Shown: positions 1 to 8,269 of the stretch, piece after piece
Position numbering within the stretch: position 1 is the stretch's first letter
How the letters are laid out: the number at the start of each line of letters is the position of its first letter
DNA from: Roseicyclus salinarum
GTDB taxonomy: Bacteria > Pseudomonadota > Alphaproteobacteria > Rhodobacterales > Rhodobacteraceae
Assembly (NCBI RefSeq): GCF_029624655.1
Contig: NZ_JARRSA010000008.1
Coordinates: forward strand, 109,449 to 173,448
DNA: 64,000 bases
Reading direction: 5' to 3'
Translations under genes and position numbers: made by a program
Notes under the pieces: generated by a model
Database searches by the model: none
Told to the model about the DNA's origin: nothing
What the model saw: the letters and a program-made list of their open reading frames with translations, nothing else

Positions 1-1
1 C

Positions 2-2131
2 CGGGTGCTCGACTACCGCGCGCCTCCGGGCGGGTGCTGGATGGGCGCGTTCGTCGAGGTGCCGCTGGGGCCGCGCAAGGTGCTGGGCGTGGTGTGGGGC
101 GCGGGCAAGGGCGACTTCGACCCGGCGAAGGTGCGGGCCGTCACGCGCGTCCTCGACGCGGCGCCGATGCGCGAGGAAATGCGCGAGTTCCTTGCGCGCG
201 CCGGAGCCTACACGCTGACGCCGATGAGCCAGATGCTTCGTCTCGCCACGCGCGTGCCCGGCCTGTCGGATCCGCCCTCGATGCGCAAGGTCTACCGGCT
301 GGGGCAGGGCGAGGCCGACCGGATGACGCCCGCCCGTCGCCGCGTGGTCGAGACGCTTGTGGAATATGGCGGCCTCGGCTTCACGCTGTCGGAACTGTCC
401 GCGCTGGCCGGTGTTTCTACCAGCGTCGTCAAGGGGCTGGCCGCTCAGGGCGTGGTCGAGGAGACGGACACCCCGCGCGACGCGCCTTACCTGCCGCTCG
501 ACCCCGACCGGCCGGGCAAGGCGCTGACCGAGGATCAGGCGCGGGCGGCCGAGACGCTGCGCGCCGCCATCCGTTCGCGCCGCTACGGCACGACGCTGCT
601 GAAGGGCGTCACGGGGTCAGGCAAGACCGAGGTCTATCTCGAAGCGGTGGCCGAGACGCTTCGCGCGGGGCGGCAGGCGCTGGTGCTGCTGCCCGAGATC
701 GCGCTGACGGCCGAGTTCCTCACGCGCGTCGAGGCGCGCTTCGGCACCCGGCCCGCCGAATGGCACTCGGGCGTCACCATGACCGAGCGCCGGCGCTGCT
801 GGAAGATGCTGGGGCAGGGCGAGGCGCAGTTCGTCGTGGGCGCGCGCTCGGCCCTGTTCCTGCCGTTCCGCGACCTCGGCCTGATCGTCGTCGACGAGGA
901 ACACGACAGTTCCTACAAGCAGGAGGAGGGCGCGCTTTACAATGCGCGCGACATGGCCGTGCTGCGCGCCTCGCTCAACGACGCGCAGGTCGTGCTGGCC
1001 TCGGCCACGCCGTCGCTGGAGAGCTGGGCCAACGCCGAGGCGGGCAAGTATGCGCGCCTCGATCTGACCTCGCGCTTCGGCACCGCCGTCCTGCCCGAGA
1101 TGGCCGCCATCGACATGCGCACGGAGGACCTTCCGGGGCAGTCGTGGCTTTCGCCGACCCTGACCGGCGAGGTCGCCGCCCGCATCCGGGCCGGGGAGCA
1201 GGCGCTGCTGTTCCTGAACCGCCGAGGCTATGCGCCGGTGACGCTGTGCCGGGCCTGCGGCGCGCAGGTGGGCTGCGAGCATTGCGACGCGCGAATGGTC
1301 GAGCACCGCTTCCTCAAGCGACTGGTCTGCCACCAGTGCGGCGAGACGCGGCCCCTGCCCGAGGCCTGCCCGACCTGCGGCGTCGAGGGGCGGATGGCAG
1401 CCGTCGGCCCCGGCGTGGAGCGCGTCGCCGAAGAGGCGGCGGCAGCCTTTCCCGACGCCAGGATCGCGGTCCTGTCCTCGGATCTCTTCGGCTCGGCCCG
1501 CGCGCTCAAGGCCCAGATCGAGGAGATCGCCGAGGGCGACACCGACATCATCGTGGGCACGCAGCTGGTGGCGAAGGGGCACAACTTCCCGCGCCTGACG
1601 CTGGTGGGGGTGGTGGACGCGGACCTCGGCCTGCAGGGTGGCGACCTGCGCGCGGCCGAGCGCACCTTCCAGCTGATGCGGCAGGTCTCGGGGCGGGCCG
1701 GGCGCGCCGAGAAGCCCGGCGTGGCCCTGCTCCAGACGTTCCAGCCCGAGCATCCGGTGATCCGCGCGATCCTGGCGGGCGACGAGGAAAGCTTCTGGCG
1801 TGCCGAGGCCGCCGAGCGGGAGGCGGCCGGGATGCCGCCCTACGGGCGTCTCGCGGGCATCATCATCAGCGCGAACGACGCCGCCAGCGCCTTCGACCTC
1901 GGCACCCACCTGGCGCGGAACGACGGGCCGATCCGCGTCGCGGGCGCCGTCGTCTACGGGCCCGCGCCCGCGCCCATCGCGCGCGTCCGGGGGCGGCACC
2001 GCGTCCGCCTTCTGGTGAAGGCGCCGAAGGGGGCCCCCCTGCAGGCCGCGATCGGGCGCTGGATCGGCGGATTGAAGCCGCCTTCCCATGTCAGGCTGAG
2101 CGTCGACATCGACCCGCAAAGCTTCTACTGA
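2..2131 (+). CDS. priA: PriA, primosomal replication restart helicase (5' end outside window)
   Basis: Superfamily 2 DNA helicase that reloads the replisome at stalled forks. The frame is open from the first bases, and the N-terminal start of the family is missing, so the gene is cut by the window edge. Walker A GVTGSGKT is at 605-628 and the DEEH box at 893-904. A zinc-binding cluster with paired cysteines (CRACG, CEHC, CHQCG, CPTCG) lies at about 1250-1380. The helicase C-terminal motifs follow, including a GRAGR motif near 1695. The stop at 2129 is followed by 88 non-coding bases before hisC. The assignment is secure; only the start is unknown. Confidence 0.95.
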   Translation, partial: RVLDYRAPPGGCWMGAFVEVPLGPRKVLGVVWGAGKGDFDPAKVRAVTRVLDAAPMREEMREFLARAGAYTLTPMSQMLRLATRVPGLSDPPSMRKVYRLGQGEADRMTPARRRVVETLVEYGGLGFTLSELSALAGVSTSVVKGLAAQGVVEETDTPRDAPYLPLDPDRPGKALTEDQARAAETLRAAIRSRRYGTTLLKGVTGSGKTEVYLEAVAETLRAGRQALVLLPEIALTAEFLTRVEARFGTRPAEWHSGVTMTERRRCWKMLGQGEAQFVVGARSALFLPFRDLGLIVVDEEHDSSYKQEEGALYNARDMAVLRASLNDAQVVLASATPSLESWANAEAGKYARLDLTSRFGTAVLPEMAAIDMRTEDLPGQSWLSPTLTGEVAARIRAGEQALLFLNRRGYAPVTLCRACGAQVGCEHCDARMVEHRFLKRLVCHQCGETRPLPEACPTCGVEGRMAAVGPGVERVAEEAAAAFPDARIAVLSSDLFGSARALKAQIEEIAEGDTDIIVGTQLVAKGHNFPRLTLVGVVDADLGLQGGDLRAAERTFQLMRQVSGRAGRAEKPGVALLQTFQPEHPVIRAILAGDEESFWRAEAAEREAAGMPPYGRLAGIIISANDAASAFDLGTHLARNDGPIRVAGAVVYGPAPAPIARVRGRHRVRLLVKAPKGAPLQAAIGRWIGGLKPPSHVRLSVDIDPQSFY

Positions 2132-2219
2132 TAGCGTTTTCCGGCCTCCATTTGCAGTTTCCTTGCCTCGCCAAGCCCGCTAGAAGGCGCGGCACCCGAG
2201 GGACCATCGCGAGATATCC

Positions 2220-3305
2220 ATGCCCGTGTCGATCGAGCCCAAGCCCGGCATTCTCGACATCGCCCTTTACGAGGGCGGTCAGAGCAGCCTGCCGGGCCAT
2301 GCCGCGCCCCTGAAGCTGAGTTCCAACGAAAGCCCGTTCGGGCCGCCGCCCTCGGCCGTCGGCGCGATGGCCGAGGCCGCGACGATGGCGCACCGCTATC
2401 CCTCGACGGACCATGCGGGGCTGCGCCGCGCCATCGGCGAGATCCACGGCCTGGACCCCGAGCGGATCATCTGCGGCGTCGGCTCGGACGAGATCATCCA
2501 GCTTTTGTGCCAGGCCTATGCGGGTCCGGGAGACGAGGTGCTCTATCCCGAGCACGGCTTCGGGATGTACCGCATCTGCGCGCTGGCCGCCGGCGCCACG
2601 CCCGTCGTCGCGCCCGAGCGCGAGCGCGTCGTCGATCCCGCGGCGATCCTCGACGCCGTCACGCCCCGGACGCGGCTGGTCTTCATCGCCAACCCCGCGA
2701 ACCCGACGGGAACGATGCTGCCGCTCGCCGCGTTCGAGGATCTCGCCGCGAGGCTTCCCGACGGGTGCCTGCTGGTGATGGACGGCGCCTACGTCGAGTT
2801 CGTGGACGATTACGACGGCGGCGCGCGTCTTGTCGAAGCGCGCGGCGACGTCGTGATGACGCGCACCTTCTCGAAGGTCTACGGCCTGGGCGGCGTTCGC
2901 GTGGGCTTCGGCTACGCGCCGCGCGCGATCATCGAGGTGCTGACGCGCATCCGCCAGCCCTTCAACCTGTCCAACGTGGCGCTCGCGGGGGCCGAGGCGG
3001 CGGTGCGCGACGTGGAATGGGTCGCGGAATGCCTGCGCGTCAACGCCGCCGAGCGCGCGCGGCTGACCGGAGGGCTGCGCCAGCTCGGCATCGCGTGCGA
3101 TGAGAGCTTCGCGAATTTCGTCCTCGCGCGTTTCGCCGACGAGGCCGAGGCGGACGCCGCCGACGCCCACCTCAAGTCCGAGGGGATCATCGTGCGCGCT
3201 CCCAAAAGCTACGGCCTGCCCCAATGCCTGAGGATCACCGTGGGCCGGCCGCAGGACAACGACCGCGTCCTGTCGGCGCTCGCGTCCTTCAAGGGGGCCG
3301 AATGA
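2220..3305 (+). CDS. hisC: Histidinol-phosphate aminotransferase
   Basis: PLP-dependent class I/II aminotransferase of 361 aa, the usual length. It converts imidazole acetol phosphate to histidinol phosphate in histidine synthesis, and such enzymes can also act on aromatic amino acids. The Schiff-base lysine is K219 in the [14 protein letters not shown] segment, and the substrate/cofactor motif ANPANPTGT is upstream of it. The stop overlaps the start of tyrA (ATGA), so the two are translationally coupled. Pairing with prephenate dehydrogenase hints that this copy also serves tyrosine or phenylalanine transamination, as in other bacteria with hisC next to tyrA; that is inference. Confidence 0.93.
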   Translation: MPVSIEPKPGILDIALYEGGQSSLPGHAAPLKLSSNESPFGPPPSAVGAMAEAATMAHRYPSTDHAGLRRAIGEIHGLDPERIICGVGSDEIIQLLCQAYAGPGDEVLYPEHGFGMYRICALAAGATPVVAPERERVVDPAAILDAVTPRTRLVFIANPANPTGTMLPLAAFEDLAARLPDGCLLVMDGAYVEFVDDYDGGARLVEARGDVVMTRTFSKVYGLGGVRVGFGYAPRAIIEVLTRIRQPFNLSNVALAGAEAAVRDVEWVAECLRVNAAERARLTGGLRQLGIACDESFANFVLARFADEAEADAADAHLKSEGIIVRAPKSYGLPQCLRITVGRPQDNDRVLSALASFKGAE

Positions 3306-4255
3306 GCGTGATCTATGACCGCGTCGCGCTGATCGGGCTTGGCCTCATCGCGGGGTCGATGGCGCACGCCATCCGTCGCGCCGGTCTGGCCCGCGAAATC
3401 GTCGGCACCGCGCGGTCGCAGGAGACGCGGCGCGTGGCGGCCGAGATCGGCCTGTGCGATCGCATCGTCGAGACGCCCGCCGAGGCGGCGCGGGACGCCG
3501 ACCTCGTGGTCCTGTGCGTGCCGGTGGGCGTCATGGGCGACGTCATGCGGGACATCGCGCCGGTCCTGAAGGCGGGCGCGACCGTGACCGACGTGGGGTC
3601 GGTCAAGCGCGACGTGATCGCCCAATGCGCACCGCACGTCCCCGACGGCGTGCATTTCGTGCCGGGCCACCCGCTGGCCGGGACGGAGCATTCGGGGCCG
3701 CGCTCGGGCTTCGCCGAGCTGTTCGACAACCGCTACGTCCTCCTGACGCCCGACCCCGGCGAGGAGCGCGAGGCGATCGACCGGCTCCGCAGGCTCTGGG
3801 AGGGGTGCGGCGCGAACGTCGAGGAGATGGACGCCGATCACCACGACCTCGTGCTGGCCGTCACCTCGCACACGCCCCACCTGATCGCCTACACGATGGT
3901 CGGCGTGGCCGACGACCTGCGCCGCGTGACCGACAGCGAGGTCATCAAGTATTCCGCCGCCGGCTTCCGCGATTTCACCCGCATCGCGGCGTCCGACCCG
4001 ACGATGTGGCGCGACGTCTTCCTGACCAACAAGGACGCGACGCTGGAGATCCTCGGCCGCTTCACCGAAGAGCTGTTCGCCCTGCAGCGGGCCATCCGGC
4101 GGGGCGACGGCGACCATCTGCACGCCTATTTCACCCGGACGCGCGCGATCCGTCGCGGGATCATCGAGGCGGGGCAGGACACCGACGCTCCCGATTTCGG
4201 GCGCAAGCCCACGCCGCGGGCCGCCCCGTCACGCAACGAGGACGCGGCCGGATGA
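3302..4255 (+). CDS. tyrA: Prephenate/arogenate dehydrogenase
   Basis: NAD(P)-dependent dehydrogenase of 317 aa in tyrosine biosynthesis. The N-terminal Rossmann motif GLGLIAGS is at about residues 10-17. The family signatures GSVK and [12 protein letters not shown] follow, with the catalytic histidine in the latter. The helical dimerisation domain runs from about 190. No ACT or chorismate mutase domain is present, so this is the monofunctional form. I chose the ATG that overlaps the hisC stop rather than an in-frame start 78 bases upstream, because the Rossmann fold begins directly after it. The 3' end overlaps the next gene by 4 bases. Confidence 0.93.
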   Translation: MSVIYDRVALIGLGLIAGSMAHAIRRAGLAREIVGTARSQETRRVAAEIGLCDRIVETPAEAARDADLVVLCVPVGVMGDVMRDIAPVLKAGATVTDVGSVKRDVIAQCAPHVPDGVHFVPGHPLAGTEHSGPRSGFAELFDNRYVLLTPDPGEEREAIDRLRRLWEGCGANVEEMDADHHDLVLAVTSHTPHLIAYTMVGVADDLRRVTDSEVIKYSAAGFRDFTRIAASDPTMWRDVFLTNKDATLEILGRFTEELFALQRAIRRGDGDHLHAYFTRTRAIRRGIIEAGQDTDAPDFGRKPTPRAAPSRNEDAAG

Positions 4256-5265
4256 GGCGAGGACTGCGAAGCGCGGGCCTTGCCGCGCTGTCGCACGTCC
4301 TGACGTTCGCGGCGATGCTCGTCCCCGCGATGGCCGAGGCGCCCTCGCGCTCGTTGCTGCCGCTGCCGCGCGCAACGGCCGAAGCCGCGGTGGCGATGCC
4401 GATGCCGGACCGCGTGCCCTCGGCGTCCTCGGCGTCGCTGCCCATGCGTGTCATGGTCGATGCCTCGCGGCTTGCCCCCGGCGCCTCGCTCCGGCCGGTG
4501 GCGCGGGGCGGCGCGGCCACGTCCCCCTCCGGCCCCGGACCGCGCGCCGCCGAGGCATCGGCCTTCGCGCTCGCCTCCGCGGGCCTGCGGCTGGCCGATC
4601 CCCGTCCGGGCTTCGCCGCGGCGACTCGGACCGCGCCTTCGCGCTCTCTGCGGCCCTCGGGCCGCCCCGAGGGGCTGGAGCGCGTAACCCGCGCCGCCGC
4701 CGCGCGCCTGACACCGGGCCGCGTGACGCAGCCCGGCACGCACGGCGCGCTGTGCGGGATCCCGGGGCTTGTGGGCGAACGGCTGCAGCCGATCACCGGC
4801 CGCGCCTCGGGCTGCGGCATCGCCGAGCCTGTGCGCCTGCGCGAGATCGACGGTGTTGCGCTGACGACGCCCGCCACGATCTCCTGCGATACCGCGCGCG
4901 CGCTCCGGACGTGGGTGCGCGAGGGGCTGGTGCCCACCGTCGGGCGCACCGGCGGGGGCGTGCGCAACCTGCGCGTCGTGGCCTCCTATGCCTGCCGGAC
5001 CCGCAATTCCCAGAGCGGCGCGCGCCTCAGCGAACATGCCCGCGGGAACGCGATCGACATCGCGGGGATCGGGCTGGCCGACGGCTCGGAGCTGACCGTG
5101 CTGGACGACTGGCGGGGCGGGCGCGAGGGGCGGATCCTGCGACGGCTTCACCAGGCGGCCTGCGGCCCCTTCGGCACGGTGCTGGGCCCGAATTCGGACC
5201 GCTTCCACCGCGACCACTTCCACTTCGACGTGGCCTCCTACCGCTCGGGCAGCTACTGCCGCTAG
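4252..5265 (+). CDS. Exported extensin-like family protein
   Basis: Protein of 337 aa with a signal peptide (about residues 1-29, ending AMAEA), then about 125 residues of Ala/Pro/Arg-rich low-complexity linker. The C-terminal extensin-like domain runs from about residue 160 to the end. It contains cysteines at CGIPG, SGCGI, ISCDT and YACRT. It also carries SEHARGNAIDIAG followed by DRFHRDHFHFD; the spacing of His, Asp and His resembles the zinc ligands of M15/VanY-type peptidases (inference). The likely place is the periplasm, perhaps acting on cell wall. The start overlaps the tyrA stop, so it belongs to the hisC-tyrA transcript. The substrate is unknown. Confidence 0.85.
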   Translation: MRRGLRSAGLAALSHVLTFAAMLVPAMAEAPSRSLLPLPRATAEAAVAMPMPDRVPSASSASLPMRVMVDASRLAPGASLRPVARGGAATSPSGPGPRAAEASAFALASAGLRLADPRPGFAAATRTAPSRSLRPSGRPEGLERVTRAAAARLTPGRVTQPGTHGALCGIPGLVGERLQPITGRASGCGIAEPVRLREIDGVALTTPATISCDTARALRTWVREGLVPTVGRTGGGVRNLRVVASYACRTRNSQSGARLSEHARGNAIDIAGIGLADGSELTVLDDWRGGREGRILRRLHQAACGPFGTVLGPNSDRFHRDHFHFDVASYRSGSYCR

Positions 5266-6266
5266 CGCAGCGCGAGGCGTGGCGCGGGGCCGATGGGCAG
5301 CGGTCCGAGATACGTGCGGCCGTCCGAAAACGCCAGCTCCGCGTCGATTACCTCGGGGTCGCCCGACAGGCCGGCGACGACGCCCAGAAGCCCCTCGGCG
5401 GTGCCGGCGAGCCGCTCGGGCAGGAGGCCCGCATTGACCGCAAGCTCCACCATGTCGCGCCAGTTCTCGGCGCGGATCGCCAGCGCGCCCTCCGGAATAC
5501 CCTCGGGGCCTACGTCCATCTCGCCCGCCGCCCGCAGGAAAAGCGGACCCCACGCGGCCTCCGTTCCGCGCAGGTCGAGCCGGGTGATCTGCGGCCGCCG
5601 CTCTTCGATCGCGCGGATGTCCCAGGGGCGGTCGAAGTCCATCGCCGCTTCGTAATGAAGGACCGAAACGGTTTCGGGCAGGATCCCCGCGGGGTCGATC
5701 TGCGTGCGGAGCGGCGCGGGCGGGACAAGGCCCGTGGCCGAGAAGGCGACGTCGTAGCTTGCCGCGCCATCCTCGCGCCGCGCCATGGTCAGGCGCCCTT
5801 CTGCCAAGGCCATGCGCCAGCCGGCGCTGCTTTCGATCGTCACGTCGGCGAGGCGGGTGTCGGACAGATCGAGCGCGAGGTCCTCCGCGGTGCGCACGTC
5901 CAGCTCGGAGGTCATCGTGGCCGCGCGGATCGTGAGGCGCTCGAACGGCGAGGCGAGGGATTGCTCGGCGGGCCAGGTGGCGAGGATGTGGCCAGGCCGG
6001 AACGGGCGGCTTTCGAAGACCAGTGCGGGCAGCGTCCAGACCCAGCCCGTTTCGGGGTCGGCCAGCTCCAGCGCCGTCAGCTCCGTGCGGAACCGCGACG
6101 GGAAGCCCGTGACGGAGATCTCGGCATAGTTGACCAGCCAGCCCTCGTCGGCCCGCGCCTCGAGCCAGTCGGCCACAACGCCCCGGATCGCCAGCGCCGA
6201 GGCGAACCAGAACACCGCTGCGCCAAGCGCCAGCACCGAAAGTCCGATCGCAAGACGCCTCAGCAC
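5262..6266 (-). CDS. DUF2125 domain protein, membrane anchored
   Basis: 334-aa protein of the alphaproteobacterial DUF2125 family; function unknown. One N-terminal membrane segment (about residues 5-26, IGLSVLALGAAVFWFASALA) is followed by a long beta-rich periplasmic region reminiscent of AsmA/lipid-transfer-like proteins. No ATG is available at the right place. I chose a GTG at 6266, giving MLRRLAIGLS; the frame stays open further upstream but with no homologous-looking sequence. It is convergent with the extensin gene (4-base overlap) and divergent from chaC, 60 bases away. Confidence 0.8.
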   Translation of the reverse strand: MLRRLAIGLSVLALGAAVFWFASALAIRGVVADWLEARADEGWLVNYAEISVTGFPSRFRTELTALELADPETGWVWTLPALVFESRPFRPGHILATWPAEQSLASPFERLTIRAATMTSELDVRTAEDLALDLSDTRLADVTIESSAGWRMALAEGRLTMARREDGAASYDVAFSATGLVPPAPLRTQIDPAGILPETVSVLHYEAAMDFDRPWDIRAIEERRPQITRLDLRGTEAAWGPLFLRAAGEMDVGPEGIPEGALAIRAENWRDMVELAVNAGLLPERLAGTAEGLLGVVAGLSGDPEVIDAELAFSDGRTYLGPLPIGPAPRLALR

Positions 6267-6326
6267 CGGCCACCCCGTTTCGTTTCCGCTCGTGGCCCGA
6301 TATAGCCGTGCGCGAGGGCAAGGACC

Positions 6327-6902
6327 ATGACGATGAACGGCACGGAACACGAAACGGCGGAGGATCTCTGGGTCTTCGGCTACGGCTCGCTTCTCTGGAA
6401 CCCGGGGTTTCCTGTGGCCGAGGCGCGCCCGGCGCGCCTGCACGGCTGGCATCGCAGTTTCTGCATGTCCTCGATCCACCATCGCGGCACGCCGGCGCGA
6501 CCCGGCCTCGTCCTCGCGCTGGACGCGGCCCGCGACGCGCATTGCGACGGCCTCGCCTTCCGGGTCGCGGCCGCACATGCCGGGGCGACCATCGACTACC
6601 TTCGCGAACGGGAACTGGTGTCCTCGGCCTATCTCGAGACGCGCCTCGCCGTCGTCTTCCACGACTGCGGCACGAGGCGGGAGGATGTGCTGACCTACGT
6701 CATCGATCCGGGCCACGTGCAGTATCGCGGCGATCTGGACCTCGAGACGCAGGCGCGCATCATCGCCGGTGCGGTCGGCGGGCGCGGGCCCAACGACGAA
6801 TACCTCTACAACACCGCCCTGCACCTCAGCGAGCTCGGCCTCGCGGACGCGGATCTCGACTGGCTGGTGGACCGGGTGCGCGCCCTCGCGGCGACGGAGT
6901 GA
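6327..6902 (+). CDS. chaC: ChaC-like gamma-glutamylcyclotransferase
   Basis: 191-aa ChaC family enzyme that cleaves glutathione to 5-oxoproline and Cys-Gly in the cytosol. The nucleotide-fold signature VFGYGSLLWNPGF is at about residues 15-27. The family's YLRERE segment, with conserved acidic residues, is in mid-protein, followed by the C-terminal PNDEYL motif. A second in-frame ATG lies two codons downstream of the chosen one. It is divergent from the DUF2125 gene and read in the same direction as the stator-like pair, but separated from it by 100 bases containing a separate candidate promoter. Confidence 0.9.
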   Translation: MTMNGTEHETAEDLWVFGYGSLLWNPGFPVAEARPARLHGWHRSFCMSSIHHRGTPARPGLVLALDAARDAHCDGLAFRVAAAHAGATIDYLRERELVSSAYLETRLAVVFHDCGTRREDVLTYVIDPGHVQYRGDLDLETQARIIAGAVGGRGPNDEYLYNTALHLSELGLADADLDWLVDRVRALAATE

Positions 6903-6943
6903 TCACATCATGCTGCGGGGTGGCCCGCGGTCCCAGTCGGCCA

Positions 6944-6972
6944 TTGGCTTCGCCGCGCCGCGACTGTAGAGT
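6944..6972 (+). promoter_or_regulatory. Candidate sigma70-type promoter of the MotAB-like pair
   Basis: TTGGCT at 6944-6949 and TAGAGT at 6967-6972 with a 17-base spacer. Each hexamer matches the consensus at four of six positions. A start about 7 bases downstream would leave a leader of roughly 24 bases before the GTG at 7003. Unsupported by any mapping data. Confidence 0.35.
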
Positions 6973-7002
6973 TCGCAAAAGCGAAAACGCCTGAGAGGGG
7001 CC

Positions 7003-8265
7003 GTGGCGAGCAGGACCGAGGGCGCGGAAAGCGTGCGCATCACCCGACCGACGCGTCAGATCGTTCTGATGCTGATCATCCTTGCCTGCGTCATCGCGGG
7101 CGGCGTGCTGGTCTGGCCCATGGTCCAGCCGGTCTTCCTTTCGAGCCCCTACCTGAACGGAACCATCGGCATCGTCTTCGTGGTCGGCGTGGTGGCCTGC
7201 TTCTGGCAGGTGTTCCAGCTTTTCTCGTCGGTGGCGTGGATCGAGCAGGCGGCGAGCGGCTCGGGGCAGGAGGCCCTCGAACGCCCGCCCGGCCTGCTTG
7301 CCGCCGCAACTGCGATCGGCCGGGTGCGCGGCGGGCGGATGCAGGTCACGCAGGCCTCCGCGAAGTCCGTTCTCGACAGCGTCGGCGCGCGGATGGAGGA
7401 AAGCCGCGACATCACGCGCTACATCGCCAACCTCCTGATCTTCCTCGGCCTTCTGGGCACCTTCTTCGGGCTCGCCACCACGGTTCCGGCGGTGGTCGAG
7501 ACGATCCGCTCCCTTCAGCCGGGCCCGGGCGAGGAAGGCATCGGCGTCTTCAACCGCCTTATGGACGGCCTCGAGAACCAGCTGGGCGGCATGGGCACGG
7601 CCTTCGCCTCGTCGCTTCTGGGCCTTGCCGGCTCGCTGGTCGTGGGGCTTCTGGAACTGTTCGCGGGCCACGGGCAGAACCGCTTCTACCGCGAGATGGA
7701 GGAATGGCTCGCCTCGATCACCCGCGTCAGCCTGTCCTCGGGCGAGGGCGAGGGCGGCGTCGACCGCAGCGCCATCGGCACCGTGCTCGACCACATGGTC
7801 GACCAGATCGAGACCCTTCAGAGCCTCTTCGCGCAGTCAGAGGCGCGCCGTGCCGAGACCGACACCCGCCTGCAGGAACTGACGCAGGCCGTGGGCGGGC
7901 TGACCGACCGCATGGGCTTCGGCCAGGTCGAGGCGGTGGAGAAACTGACGGCCGCGCAGGAGCGCCTGGCCCAGGCCGTCGAGGACGGACATGCCGCCGG
8001 CGGCCTCGACGAGGAAAGCCGGATGCGCCTGCGGTCGATCGACGTGCAGCTCTACAAGATCGCCGAAGGGTTCGGCGCGGCCGACGTCGAAGAAGACGAG
8101 GGCGTGCCCCAGAACGAGGCGCTGCGGGCGGACATCAACCAGCTGACCGAGGCGCTGCGCGCCCTGACCCGCGCCGCCGAGGCGCCGGTGCAGCGCCGCG
8201 CGACCGCTGCCGCGCAGCCGGCTGGACGCCGCCCGACCGTTCCGCGCCGGGACGTCGGGGAGTAG
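7003..8265 (+). CDS. MotA/TolQ/ExbB-like proton channel protein
   Basis: 420-aa inner-membrane protein. Four membrane segments lie at about residues 21-45, 50-72, 140-162 and 195-222. The last two carry the MotA/TolQ/ExbB signature (LIFLGLLGTFFGLATTV, then GMGTAFASSLLGLAGSLV). The C-terminal 180 residues are helical and coiled-coil-like, cytoplasmic by analogy. The GTG start follows GAGAGGGG. Four bases separate its stop from the next gene, which encodes the matching MotB-like partner, so together they resemble an ion-driven stator. No flagellar, tol or tonB genes are nearby, so the energy consumer is not known. Confidence 0.85.
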   Translation: MASRTEGAESVRITRPTRQIVLMLIILACVIAGGVLVWPMVQPVFLSSPYLNGTIGIVFVVGVVACFWQVFQLFSSVAWIEQAASGSGQEALERPPGLLAAATAIGRVRGGRMQVTQASAKSVLDSVGARMEESRDITRYIANLLIFLGLLGTFFGLATTVPAVVETIRSLQPGPGEEGIGVFNRLMDGLENQLGGMGTAFASSLLGLAGSLVVGLLELFAGHGQNRFYREMEEWLASITRVSLSSGEGEGGVDRSAIGTVLDHMVDQIETLQSLFAQSEARRAETDTRLQELTQAVGGLTDRMGFGQVEAVEKLTAAQERLAQAVEDGHAAGGLDEESRMRLRSIDVQLYKIAEGFGAADVEEDEGVPQNEALRADINQLTEALRALTRAAEAPVQRRATAAAQPAGRRPTVPRRDVGE

Positions 8266-8269
8266 CGCC